Shown here in pieces: positions 1-7,864 of a stretch of DNA of 64,000 nt. The DNA comes from Candidatus Villigracilis adiacens (GTDB taxonomy: Bacteria > Chloroflexota > Anaerolineae > Anaerolineales > Villigracilaceae). The stretch covers positions 1 to 64,000 of the forward strand of contig JADJBU010000013.1 of assembly GCA_016703605.1 (NCBI GenBank), read 5' to 3'. Made by a program: the position numbers and the translations under genes. How positions within the stretch are numbered: the first letter of the stretch is position 1; every line of letters starts with the position of its first letter. A model generated the notes under the pieces. That model saw only the letters and a list, made by a program, of their open reading frames with translations. It was not told where the DNA came from and did no database searches.

Positions 1-122
1 TGCGCTCTTCGTATCGTATCGCGGCAGAGCAAGTGAGAGCGCTGAGCGTGGTGCATCGCAAGATTGTACGGGAATGGGGCGATAAAGGCGAAAATCAATT
101 ACCGGTAATGGGTAAGAAATAA
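1..122 (+). CDS. C-terminal fragment of an unidentified protein
   Basis: The frame is open from the window edge to a TAA at 120-122 and encodes about 39 residues rich in Arg, Lys and Glu, ending in LPVMGKK. The composition looks like real protein with a helical, charged tail. Too little remains to name a family. The gene starts outside the window. Confidence 0.45.
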   Translation, partial: RSSYRIAAEQVRALSVVHRKIVREWGDKGENQLPVMGKK

Positions 123-188
123 ATCTCAACAATCTCCTTAAACAAATTGTTTTTAATAGAACAATGGCACGATTGATGGGGCTAAACC

Positions 189-403
189 ATGACCGTTGAT
201 GACCTGACGCCCAGAACAATTTACTGGCTTTCAGGCAGAACTAAAATCCTTTCTCCGGCGTATAACTGTTAGTGCAGGATGCAGAGGATATTGTTCAAGA
301 AACCAAGACGTTGCTCACGAATGCAGCTGATTTCCCGCGGTGGAATTCGACCGTGATCTTCGGTCTCCGGCAGGATGCAAAGCGGCGGAAACCATCGAGT
401 TGA
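189..403 (+). pseudogene. Remnant of an ECF-type RNA polymerase sigma factor (N-terminal region 2)
   Basis: Three short frames join into a sigma-70 region 2 start: ATG at 189 (MTVDDL), then from 211 a stretch containing FQAELKSFLRRIT, then from 269 VQDAEDIVQET. DAEDIVQET is the typical core-binding helix of extracytoplasmic-function sigma factors, and ELKSFLRRIT normally lies directly before it. At least two frameshifts separate the pieces. Downstream the frame degenerates to a TGA at 401-403, and no region 4 is visible. The assignment rests on motif recognition and the fragment is not functional. Confidence 0.45.
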
Positions 404-526
404 AATCCACACTGGATAGCGAGAAGCGTATATTCGATGAGTCTTTCGATTATTGCAGCGCAGGTCATGCTCAAAAAAGAGCGCCGTCCTTGGCGGCGTG
501 TTGCGCCAGAATCCTGCGCTGTGGTA

Positions 527-800
527 CTAAATGCATCCAGGTAAAAAATGCCCGGGGCCAGGATCCACGAAAACAGTACCGCGTTTGAGCCCCGCGCCAC
601 AAGTCCGGCAGAAGCGGTCACCGTTGAGGTTTTGGCGCGCGTCCGTGCGGGCAGTAGAGGCTAGTGGCGTCATCCTCGACATCGGTGTGGGAATGTTTCG
701 GGCGGGGTTTGGATTTGGAACGCGCCCCATTGGAAGTAATACCGCCAGCCCGCCCGCGATCGCTGATGACACCAGCCACGCCGATGATGTAGGGCAGGCT
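527..800 (-). pseudogene. Remnant of a zinc-ribbon protein
   Basis: On the minus strand one frame gives a lysine-rich linker ending in DATSLYCPH. A neighbouring frame continues with NGDRFCRTCGAGLK. Joined, they form the CPxC...CRTC double-knuckle zinc ribbon seen in small regulatory or membrane-linked proteins. A frameshift falls between the two Cys pairs. The residues after the ribbon do not resemble a known domain. Weak but specific evidence; next to the sigma-factor remnant it could mark an old regulatory locus. Confidence 0.35.
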
Positions 801-956
801 GTTTGAACGAGACGCGCCCGGGCGTATCTTCGTGCCTTGTCAGGTTCGGCGATCTGCACGCTTTGCGTCTGTGAGACAGCGAAGTGTATCGGTGGTCTTA
901 ACGTAACTGAGGATAGCGCAAATTCCTGACCGGCGTCGAGTGAGACCAGGCTGCTT

Positions 957-1520
957 TCAGTCGTTCAAGCCATTGGAATTTTGAACGGTTTCATGTTTTA
1001 GGTCGAGTGAGACCGTGGTCACATCCAGCGGTTCAAGCATGAGGTACTGGAAGGACTCGACCACAAGGCCGGTGTATCCAAAAGGTAGGTGAATGCGTTC
1101 GTCCCCGTTGAATGCTGAGGGTTGGTAATTTTCGAAGGGGTACGGCACGTTCTGTTCGATGAGCATGCTCGAAGGTTTGAACTTCGCCTTCGGGCCCTGT
1201 TCGGTCCTCGTGAGTAAAAGCCATAATGGCGCGCCGCCCGCGTCGGATGCGACGGCGACCGGCGTGGCTTCGGCTGGGATGCGGAAGGTGAGTGTGACGG
1301 GCAGGGAAAGAGTCCGGTTGCAGGCTGGAAATCGGCGATGACTAACATGCTGGGCTGGTCTATCGGGGCGTAAGAACTGCACGGTGACGATTGCCAGCGC
1401 GCCGCACGCATCATCCTGCGCGGACGCGGAAATGGGGAAGACCAGAATCAACCCCAGAAGAAGGGAGGGTATTTGCGCATTGAACGCCTCAAACGGTAAG
1501 GGTTGGCACCGCGCCGTCAA
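957..1520 (-). CDS. Hypothetical exported protein
   Basis: The 187-residue frame has a hydrophobic segment at about residues 18-35 (IPSLLLGLILVFPISASA) that reads as a signal peptide with an A-S-A cleavage site. A mature domain of about 150 residues follows, without cysteine clusters or a recognised motif. The true start may be an internal codon nearer the signal peptide. Between roughly 1300 and 1400 another frame looks more protein-like, so two compensating frameshifts are possible, in keeping with the decayed surroundings. Function unknown. Confidence 0.5.
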   Translation of the reverse strand: MTARCQPLPFEAFNAQIPSLLLGLILVFPISASAQDDACGALAIVTVQFLRPDRPAQHVSHRRFPACNRTLSLPVTLTFRIPAEATPVAVASDAGGAPLWLLLTRTEQGPKAKFKPSSMLIEQNVPYPFENYQPSAFNGDERIHLPFGYTGLVVESFQYLMLEPLDVTTVSLDLKHETVQNSNGLND

Positions 1521-1707
1521 AGCGACAGCCGCTTGCGCGCCTTTTACGCATGAGCCGTTTTTTGGATGCCACCATGCGCCATTTTGGCGGGGCGGATCGA
1601 TGTCATTCGATGGCGGGGATGAATGTCATCGGTTTTGGAGGAGAACCGCAAGGGTGATTAAATAAACCCCTATCCGGCATAAAGGTCAAATCCACAAACG
1701 GACAAGC

Positions 1708-1746
1708 CTCTCTCCTTTAGGAGAGGGCGGGGGGGGAGGTCCCGAA
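1708..1746. repeat. Short GC-rich dispersed repeat
   Basis: CTCTCCTTTAGGAGAGG followed by a G-run. Related sequence recurs at 3115-3160 and 3211-3240 (CCCTTTAGGGAAGGGCGGAG). It has a small palindrome, lies between decayed genes and has no coding capacity. Confidence 0.5.
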
Positions 1747-1754
1747 TTCAAAAA

Positions 1755-1779
1755 AACACTGGGACATTCACCCAGTGTT
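1755..1779 (-). terminator. Shared cassette terminator, copy 1
   Basis: AACACTGGG-acattca-CCCAGTGTT forms a perfect 9-bp stem. On the minus strand a T-run follows (A-run at 1750-1756), so it terminates the vapBC remnant upstream. Near-identical hairpins lie at 2557-2583 and 3058-3083, each with the same flanking TAACGAGAGAA-type sequence. Confidence 0.8.
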
Positions 1780-1808
1780 CTCTCGTTAGCCTCATCCTTT
1801 GACCCATT

Positions 1809-2211
1809 TCACTTTTGAAAGGTTTCTGTACGAATTGACCAGCCTTCATATCCGCTGTCCATAGATCGATTTCCATCCATTCTGCCAAGGCAAGGTAGTG
1901 GCGTCATACCGTGGCAGGGAGGTTGTACCGCATGGCAATTTCCTTGGCACGTGGATGCAAATCAGAAACAGTGACCATTTCAATAGGTAGAGCGAGAGCT
2001 GCTCTTTATGTCGTTTCAACAGCCTGGTGGCGGGTAAATTCCTGCCTTGTAATATCGATACAGTCCATTGGTTACTTCGTAATATAACAAGGACGGTGCA
2101 ATACTTTATTTCATCTGCCATCCAACTTTCCCAAAGGTTGGTGGCGGCATCTGAAGTGACAATTTTATGACAACACTGGCATCAATGCAAGCGCGCTGAG
2201 GAGTTGCTCAT
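1809..2211 (-). pseudogene. VapC-type PIN-domain toxin, decayed
   Basis: Joining minus-strand frames gives the start CIDASVVIKL with the first PIN aspartate, then LWESWMADE, APSLLYYEVTNGLYRYY, LLKRHKEQL, DLHPRAKEIAMRYNLPA and LALAEWMEIDLWTADMK. This is the expected order for a VapC ribonuclease, including the C-terminal acidic LWTAD segment. At least four frameshifts or stops interrupt it, for example a TGA inside the tyDAHyla region. The remnant overlaps the end of the antitoxin remnant. The family is clear; the gene is non-functional. Confidence 0.75.
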
Positions 2212-2426
2212 CTCTTTCCTCCCGCCCAAACGTATCATTTCTGCTGGATTTGGCAACATGCATTCCTTCAATGCTGCACGCACTGTCTTGCGGGACTCTT
2301 CCAGTAATCTCCGCCAATCTGTTTGATCTTTTGCCGCAACTAATTGGTCGTATGCCTTCTCTGGAAAGGACAACGACTTGCTTTGCCGCGTTCTACAATG
2401 ACGGGGGCAATCTTGGCTTGTTTCAT
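2182..2426 (-). pseudogene. VapB/Phd-like antitoxin, decayed
   Basis: The start is MKQAKIAPVIVERGKA in one frame and the remainder, KAYDQLVAAKDQTDWRRLLE, is in another, so a frameshift falls near residue 20. The N-terminal 'prevents-host-death' type strand, the helical middle and the position directly upstream of the vapC remnant identify it as the partner antitoxin. The end runs into the PIN-domain start, as in overlapping toxin-antitoxin pairs. Exact subfamily (VapB or Phd/YefM) is not decided. Confidence 0.6.
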
Positions 2427-2556
2427 ACATCCCCCAAAGTTGATTCGGGCTTTTGTGGCACCTGATTGTCTTGAGCACCGGTGCCTTTGATTGATTAATC
2501 GATTAATCAATCGAAAATATACTCTCAGGCTGGACATTTGTCACCCCTCAAATCAA

Positions 2557-2583
2557 AACACTGGGACATTCACCTTCAGTGTT
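2557..2583 (-). terminator. Shared cassette terminator, copy 2
   Basis: AACACTG...CAGTGTT hairpin with the same acattca loop as copy 1 and an A-rich flank on the plus strand (T-rich on the minus strand). It follows the hicA remnant by about 12 bases. Confidence 0.7.
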
Positions 2584-2595
2584 CTCGCGTTACTT

Positions 2596-2803
2596 CTATA
2601 AGTCTTTTGGCGTTAATCCAGTGACTTTGGCAGCCCGCCAGCATTTTTTAAAACGATTTCGTCGTTCCTGAAAGCAAAACGACATCCGCCCAGCCAGCGC
2701 GTTCCAGTATCTTATGCGAACCCGTCTGTCGTTTGACCCGCCAGCCGATCTTTTCCAATGCCGCGAGCAGACGTTTCGCTTTGACGCTTTTTCAGTCGCT
2801 CAT
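2596..2803 (-). pseudogene. HicA-type mRNA interferase toxin, decayed
   Basis: The frame after ATG at 2803 meets a TGA at codon 4, then continues KAKRLLAALEKIGWRVKRQT-GSHKILER, which is the HicA double-stranded-RNA-binding fold with the conserved G-S-H catalytic region. The C-terminus AAKVTGLTPKDL is in a different frame and ends with TAG at 2596-2598. There is thus one nonsense codon and at least one frameshift. Its ATG overlaps the TGA of the hicB remnant, as in intact hicBA operons. Confidence 0.75.
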
Positions 2804-3019
2804 GCTAATGAGAAGGAGAACATCAATGCAGGGATGGCTTCCCCATTATCCAAACGATCTGCGACCACGCGCAATGCCAAAGCCTGAGCATGAGCCATCG
2901 CATCGTCAGCGTCTTTCCCATACACCATCACGCCTGGCAATTCCTTGACTTCAGCCAGCCAGCGACCATCTTCTTCCTGTTCATATTCAACGGTAAATTC
3001 ATTTCGACCTGCCTTTCAT
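2800..3019 (-). pseudogene. HicB-type antitoxin, decayed at its 5' end
   Basis: A long clean frame encodes NEFTVEYEQEEDGRWLAEVK, then LPGVMVYG and ADRLDNGEAIP, a standard HicB partial RNase-H fold. The frame has no start codon: a TGA lies just upstream, and the ATG at 3019 with its leader KGRS is in another frame, so one indel near codon 5 breaks the start. The stop overlaps the hicA ATG. The order hicB-hicA is the reverse of the classical hicAB order but common. Confidence 0.75.
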
Positions 3020-3057
3020 ACCCTTATTTTACCTGTTTTCAGAACTCATAAATCAAA

Positions 3058-3083
3058 AACACTGGGACATTCATCCCAGTGTT
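3058..3083 (-). terminator. Shared cassette terminator, copy 3
   Basis: AACACTGGG-acattcat-CCCAGTGTT, 9-bp stem, with a T-run on the minus strand. It stands downstream of the DpnI-like operon and 40 bases upstream of the hicB remnant. Confidence 0.75.
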
Positions 3084-3219
3084 CTCTCGCCCTGCCATAT
3101 CGCATTGTTATCGCCTTACAAACAACCCCTCCCGTCTCCCTAAAGGGGGAAGCTAAACCACTATAACCGAGAGAATTTATCTTGGACACGAAACCTATTC
3201 CACAAGCGGACTATTCCCT

Positions 3220-3426
3220 TTAGGGAAGGGCGGAGGGGAAGGGTCGCCATCCCATGTTTCTCTCGTTACCCGAAACTCCATTGAGTAATTTCGCTATCTT
3301 CTCCGCCCGCTCTCTCGCATCATCCCAATCATCATAATTTGAACAGACACAAACTTCACGCTTTTCCGTCTGGTCAATGACCACAAATGTACTTCCATCA
3401 AACCGGCTGACAACATATCTCTGCAT
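3220..3426 (-). CDS. Small hypothetical protein
   Basis: 68 residues, with MQRYVVSRFDGSTFVVIDQT at the N-terminus. Two short beta-strand-like segments are followed by a charged helix (DDARERAEKIAKLLN). No recognised family. The gene starts 3 bases after the stop of the DpnI-like gene and so belongs to that operon. The last 19 residues read through sequence resembling the repeated terminator leader (TAACGAGAGAAA), so the original protein probably ended near residue 49-52 and the present tail is acquired. Confidence 0.6.
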   Translation of the reverse strand: MQRYVVSRFDGSTFVVIDQTEKREVCVCSNYDDWDDARERAEKIAKLLNGVSGNERNMGWRPFPSALP

Positions 3427-3429
3427 GGC

Positions 3430-4196
3430 TTATCTCCCTTTGAGTTTCATCCGATATTGACCGCGCCCAACAAAATCAAGAACCCCTTTATCCCGCAAAA
3501 CTGCAACTGCTGACAGCCTTCGCCTTTCATTGTTATTCGATGGATGTTTGGCTTGCACCACTTCTTCAAACCCATAGACATCCTCCAGCGAAAACTCAGC
3601 CTGCTTGATTTTCTCCACGCACATCAACACATCCAACAACCAGCCTTTTGACTCGACGTTCCCTGCGGCTTTGACAAAATCGGTTTTGCTCCACTTTTCG
3701 AGCACCTCATCTTTGTTCTTGCGGACTCCGTTTTGGACGAAGAAGATTTTCCCAATTTCAGGGATATTGCTCACATCGATATTACAACCAATCCAACCTG
3801 CCCGTCTTGCTGTGGAGAAAGTGCTTTTCTCTTTTCAATAATCGACGGAACGAAGAGTATTTTGGGATGGTTAGGAAGTTTCTGATTTCAAAAGTGGATT
3901 TGTCATAAGTCAAAAGAAAAATTGGGATTGTTATCTGATTTCAGCCGCTCAATCATCGTGGAATATGCCCCATCTACAATCTTCTTTCCCATTTCCCCAT
4001 TCTTAGACTTCAGTTCGTATTCTTCTGCACACCTTTACAGTAAAAATCTGCAACTGGTGAATTATTTTCAAAGGGATTTAGCGAACTTCCACAATTGGGG
4101 CAAAACCGATTTGTTACAACCTTCCGTCATCACACGAATCTTCTGTGCCTGACTTTTGTATTCGCTTGCGGAGAACTTTGAAAGTATCAATTCCAT
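3430..4196 (-). pseudogene. DpnI-like (Dam-replacing family) methyl-directed restriction endonuclease, decayed
   Basis: Assembled minus-strand frames match DpnI from end to end: MELILSKFSASEYKSQAQK, then RFCPNCGSSLNPFENNSPVA, EEYELKSKNGE, DGAYSTMIERLKSDNNPNF, TARRAGWIGCNID, and a winged-helix C-terminus with FSLEDVYGFEEV and FVGRGQYR. CPNCG is the first half of the DpnI zinc site and ELKSK the catalytic motif. The family cuts adenine-methylated GATC. Frameshifts occur near 4123 (after TEG), near 4045 (after DFYC) and near 3905. Only the last 114 residues or so (from 3774) remain in one long frame. It is the third gene of a small operon beginning at 4640. Confidence 0.85.
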
Positions 4197-4211
4197 GAAA
4201 ATCTCCCTTAT

Positions 4212-4440
4212 TCAGCCATCCATGTCGTCAGGTAATTCTATCCAATCTGGCATTCCATTTGAAGCTTAGCAAGACCAATAACATCAGAAACTGACAATAT
4301 CTTTTCCAGCCAATTGGAATACCCAGCAGTTTTCAAGAATAAACTGTACCATCATTGCTTTCGGCGAACTGTTCTGCGCTCACAATATCTTCAAGTTGAA
4401 AGAACTCAAATTCCAAAGCACCATCAAGAGAGATTTTCAT
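4212..4440 (-). pseudogene. Small acidic protein of the DpnI-like operon, frameshifted
   Basis: ATG at 4440 opens MKISLDGALEFEFFQLEDIV, the frame shifts near residue 34, continues FLKTAGYSNWLEKILSVSDV, then shifts again to end PDWIELPDDMDG at 4212. Acidic, no family recognised. Its start overlaps the end of the upstream Cys-rich gene by 17 bases and its stop lies 15 bases from the DpnI-like ATG, so the three were probably cotranslated. Confidence 0.5.
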
Positions 4441-4640
4441 AAATCGCCTTCCATCGTTCTAAAGGAGACAGATACTTTTGTCCCAAAACTCGGACATCAC
4501 GCCAACAATCATCACACAATTCGAGTAAATCTGTCGAGCCTTCTTCCCAACAAACCTTTTTACGGCAGCGTTCACACTCCCAAAGTTCACCTTTGCAGGA
4601 AGTGTGATTTTTGCTTTCACAACCGACAACCTATTTTCAT
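4424..4640 (-). pseudogene. Small Cys-rich (zinc-knuckle) protein of the DpnI-like operon, frameshifted
   Basis: After ATG at 4640 (MKIGCRL) about two bases are missing, and the protein continues in another frame: CESKNHTSC, ELWECERCRKKVC, LLELCDDCWRDV, ending EGRWKAI-type helix and TGA at 4424. Four C-x2-C or near pairs suggest two zinc-binding sites. It is the first gene of the DpnI-like cassette. No family name is assigned; a DNA-binding or accessory role is inference. Confidence 0.5.
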
Positions 4641-4668
4641 TCCACTTTCTTTGCCATAAATCAAAAAC

Positions 4669-4697
4669 CTTCGTGTACTTCGTGCCCTTTGTGTTTA
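4669..4697. repeat. CACGAAG/CACAAAG dispersed repeat
   Basis: CTTCGTGTACTTCGTGCCC followed by TTTGTGTTT. Members of the same family lie at 15395-15425, 15498-15510, 16035-16066 and 17887-17957. Here it sits between two decayed genes. Confidence 0.7.
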
Positions 4698-5853
4698 AAG
4701 CACTACCCACCAAGCCCCAACTCCTTCAAATTCTCCGCCCAAACTGGCGAAAGGCAAAGCAGTCACCTTATCAGCAATGGGATAGGAACGCTCCCCAGGG
4801 TAGATTACAAACAAATGATTCAACTGCAAATCATCCAGCGCGATCTGCATGGATGGTGTCAGGCGGGGCGCATCCACACGCTTGCACTCCAATCCGGCGT
4901 CCATCCTTGACCAACAGCAGGTCAAGTTCTGCGCCGTTGTGCGTTGCCCAAAAATACATTTCATCAGGAACAATGGCTTTTATTGCTTCTTCAATTACAT
5001 ATCCTTCCCACGATGCACCGCTTTTCGGATGGGTTTGCAGATCATGGTGTGTGCGAATGCCTAACAGCGCATGTAAAAGTCCGCTATCTCGGAAGTAAAT
5101 CTTGGGCGACTTCACCTGACGCTTCTTCAAGTTCGAATGCAGGGCTGTAGAATACGCACCATAAAAACATCTTGAAGCAGGTCAAGATAGCGGCGGACTG
5201 TTGGCTCGCTCACGCCCATGGAGCGGGCAGGCTCGGCAGCATTCCAAATTTGTCCATGATAATGGGCAAGCATTGTCCAAAACCGCAACAGGTTGCCAGC
5301 AGGGATTTGTACCCCCCAACGCGGCAGGTCACGTTCGAGAAAAGTTTGCGCAAAATTCTTCCGCCATATAAAACTATCCATCTCGTTATTTGCCAGATAC
5401 GAAAGCGGGAAACCGCCGCGCAGCCAATGTTCCCATCGCGTCCACGCCCACTTCCGCAAGGCTAAACCCGCTGATCGAAATAGTTTCCATGCGACCCGCA
5501 AGAGACTCGGACGATGAGCGAATCAACTCTGGAGAGGCGCTGCCCAAAATCAAAAAACGCGCAGGAAGACCATCGCGGTCAGCCAGCACGCGCAAAATGG
5601 GAAACAGATCGGGGCGGCGTTGGATTTCATCAATGACCACCAAATCGCGCAAATCCTGCAAGGCGGTCATGGGCTGTTCCAGCCGCGCCAGACTAACAGG
5701 GTCTTCCAAGTCAAAGTAATTGACCGAATCAGGGCGCACAAACTGACGCGCCAGAGTGGTTTTTCCGCTTTGGCGCGGTCCGACCAGCGCAACGATCCTA
5801 CTCCGCCCTAAAGCCGTATTTATTTTAGAAAGTAGAGAACTTCTTTCAATCAT
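4695..5853 (-). pseudogene. DUF4143 / AAA_14 ATP-binding protein, decayed (locus A)
   Basis: Start MIERSSLLSKINTALG at 5853. Walker A GPRQSGKTT and Walker B LVVIDEIQ are intact in the first frame, which ends near 5386. The protein continues in a second frame (5501-5127: LRGGFPLSYLANNE and ERDLPRWGVQIPA), a third (5130-4831: SPKIYFRDSGLLHALLGI and the nuclease-like AELDLLLVKDG) and a fourth (FVIYPGERSYPI). There are three frameshifts in all. The family pairs an AAA ATPase with a C-terminal DUF4143 domain of nuclease-like fold; its cellular role is not established. Upstream is a large inverted repeat with a leaderless-type promoter. Confidence 0.85.
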
Positions 5854-5859
5854 GCCTAC

Positions 5860-5906
5860 ATAGTACCATGAAAATCGAAAGTTAGATGTTCGAATTTCAT
5901 GGTACT
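5860..5906 (-). promoter_or_regulatory. Inverted repeat and leaderless promoter of DUF4143 locus A
   Basis: Arms 5862-5879 and 5889-5906 (read on the minus strand as AGTACCATGAAATTCGAA, 17 of 18 bp paired) flank a 9-base centre. The outer end of the gene-proximal arm overlaps a -10-like TACTAT (5860-5865), which is exactly 6 bases from the ATG at 5853. No Shine-Dalgarno sequence fits in that space. Confidence 0.75.
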
Positions 5907-5966
5907 GCACACCAAACCCCAACTCCTTCCCCGTCTGGCGACGGGACAGGCAAATTCTCCTCTTCG

Positions 5967-7682
5967 CTAAAACCCTAATTCTCTACTTATCTCCTCACTA
6001 CTCCTCTTGCCCTTCCCCCCACTCATCTCCTTCCAAAACGCCTCATCATAGCGGCGTGACCGTACAGGCAGCGGCATTGGCACACCCCAACCGAGCAGCA
6101 GTACCTCTTCCTTCGGCTGCAAACGCGCCAGCATCCCGCGCAGCGATTCGCGCCCAGAAAGACCCGAAAGCACTGCCTGAATATCCAGGTCATCGCCCAG
6201 CCAGCCGCTAATGCGCGTGCCCAACTGACTCATCACCTCATCATAGATCTGCGATGGGCGCTGGTCCACGATCAACAGCGTCACATAATATTTGCGCAAC
6301 TCGCGCGCGATGGTCGCAAAGGTCGTCTGCGCCGCCATCTCGCGGTTGAGCAGTTTATGCGCCTCCTCCACGACAATGATCAATGGCTTCGGCTCCGCTT
6401 TGCCGTGCGTACGGAACTCATTCGTCTTCTTCTCCCACGCAGAACGAATCTTACGAGTCAAGATATTTGATACAAAAAGATAATCCAAGTCAGTATCGTA
6501 TTTTTCACCAAACGACAACACTACATGCTTACCAGCTTCTAAAGATGAAATTATTTGATTTGCATCATTTCCTGTCGCGGGGGTATCCACGATATAGGGC
6601 TTGCTGAACAGCCGTCGCAGTTTGTCATGAAGCGCTTCCGCCGCCATCACATTCACACCGTTCTCCATCGCCCACTTCGCCACGCTCCCCTCTGCAGGCA
6701 CCTCTTTCGTCTTTCCTCTTTCATCTTCGATCATCACCGTCTCACGGCTCATCGCACGAAACGCCGCAAACCACTTATCCTTGAACGTGCCATACAACGC
6801 ATTCAGAATCGTCGGCGTCGTCTCGCGCAGATTCAACTCGCGTGAAAGCGTTTCAATATCAGATGTGGAAATGTCTCCCGTTGAGATTTCCAAATTAAAG
6901 TCAACTTGATTGCCTCTGATGGTGCTTCCTGCTCCCAAACCAACGCATCGGACTCCGCCCTTGAACAGGGTCTTCAATCCCTTCACGGCTTTTTTCGTGT
7001 CTGACGCCACATCGTCAAACCCATACTCGTTGTGCATGTCCAGCACCAGCACCGCCGCCTGATTGTGCTTCATCAACCCCGCCAACACCAAGCGCGTCAG
7101 GAACGACTTGCCCGTGCCCGTCGCCCCGAACACTCCAGACGAGCGCTGCACGAACTTATCCAAGTCAATGCACACAGGATGATTCTGCTCGCGCGTATAG
7201 CCGATGACAAAATTGCTTTCCTTGTTCGGGTCACCGAAGATCTCGGCAATATCACCCTCATTCGCCAGCGACACGACCGCATGGTGCGGAGGAATATTCT
7301 TGACGGGCAAAATGCGCGGCGCATCCTTCAAGCCTGCGTCAATTTTTCCCTGCCAATCTTTGTACTCAGGCGTACCTTCATCAGGACCCACCTCCAGCAT
7401 CAGATTCGGCAGCACCTCAAGGTTCGCATACAACGTCTGTCCATGCAGCGCCTTGGCGATATGCGCAGGGAAGCGCACCTCCGTCTGCTCATCCGCAAAG
7501 CGCGGGTCCGTCGCACCGAGGTTGATGTCCGTGACGATGCCATAGTAATTCCACAGTCCGCTCTGGATGACGACAAACGCCCCCTCCTGCATCTCCTGCG
7601 GAGACACAGTGAGACGCACGCGGAAATTCTCTTTGAGTCCGCCGCCGACCAAATATCCGATTTGTGTTCTCTTAATCTGCAT
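5967..7682 (-). CDS. herA: HerA-family DNA translocase ATPase
   Basis: 571 residues. An N-terminal HAS-barrel-like region (about 1-150) precedes a HerA/FtsK-type motor with Walker A GATGTGKS at 186-193, Walker B LIIVVEEAH and an arginine-rich region near the C-terminus. In archaea HerA forms a hexamer that works with NurA in DNA-end resection; bacterial operons like this one are thought to act in repair or defence. The start at 7682 follows GAGGTAACC, a good ribosome site; the longer frame to 7772 runs into a palindromic repeat and was rejected. Last gene of the nurA-HAS-herA operon. Confidence 0.88.
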   Translation of the reverse strand: MQIKRTQIGYLVGGGLKENFRVRLTVSPQEMQEGAFVVIQSGLWNYYGIVTDINLGATDPRFADEQTEVRFPAHIAKALHGQTLYANLEVLPNLMLEVGPDEGTPEYKDWQGKIDAGLKDAPRILPVKNIPPHHAVVSLANEGDIAEIFGDPNKESNFVIGYTREQNHPVCIDLDKFVQRSSGVFGATGTGKSFLTRLVLAGLMKHNQAAVLVLDMHNEYGFDDVASDTKKAVKGLKTLFKGGVRCVGLGAGSTIRGNQVDFNLEISTGDISTSDIETLSRELNLRETTPTILNALYGTFKDKWFAAFRAMSRETVMIEDERGKTKEVPAEGSVAKWAMENGVNVMAAEALHDKLRRLFSKPYIVDTPATGNDANQIISSLEAGKHVVLSFGEKYDTDLDYLFVSNILTRKIRSAWEKKTNEFRTHGKAEPKPLIIVVEEAHKLLNREMAAQTTFATIARELRKYYVTLLIVDQRPSQIYDEVMSQLGTRISGWLGDDLDIQAVLSGLSGRESLRGMLARLQPKEEVLLLGWGVPMPLPVRSRRYDEAFWKEMSGGKGKRSSEEISRELGF

Positions 7683-7770
7683 GGTTACCTCTTTATTCCT
7701 GAAAGCACCCGCTGGTCGAGTAGTGGCGCGTGATTGTCGCGCCACGTATCGAGACCAGCAGTTTCCAACC

Positions 7771-7855
7771 ATGTCATCCTGAGGGAGCGCTCTTCGCGAC
7801 CGAAGGATCTCTTACTATGGGCGTAGAGATCCTTCGCTATCGCTCAGGATGACAT
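7771..7855. repeat. Palindromic element between HAS-barrel gene and herA
   Basis: Outer arms ATGTCATCCTGAG / CTCAGGATGACAT (13 bp, perfect) and inner arms GAAGGATCTCT / AGAGATCCTTC (11 bp, perfect). It is a REP-like, non-coding hairpin of 85 bases. A related but different palindrome is at 38129-38214. Confidence 0.85.
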
Positions 7856-7864
7856 CATCAATAA

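Noticed and set aside
1755..3083. Integron attC sites
   Set aside because: The repeated hairpins lack the conserved RYYYAAC and GTTRRRY ends; they fit terminators with a T-run on the minus strand.
4604..5098. Plus-strand open frame of 164 codons
   Set aside because: It lies opposite the decayed DUF4143 gene and the Cys-rich remnant and has no protein-like composition.
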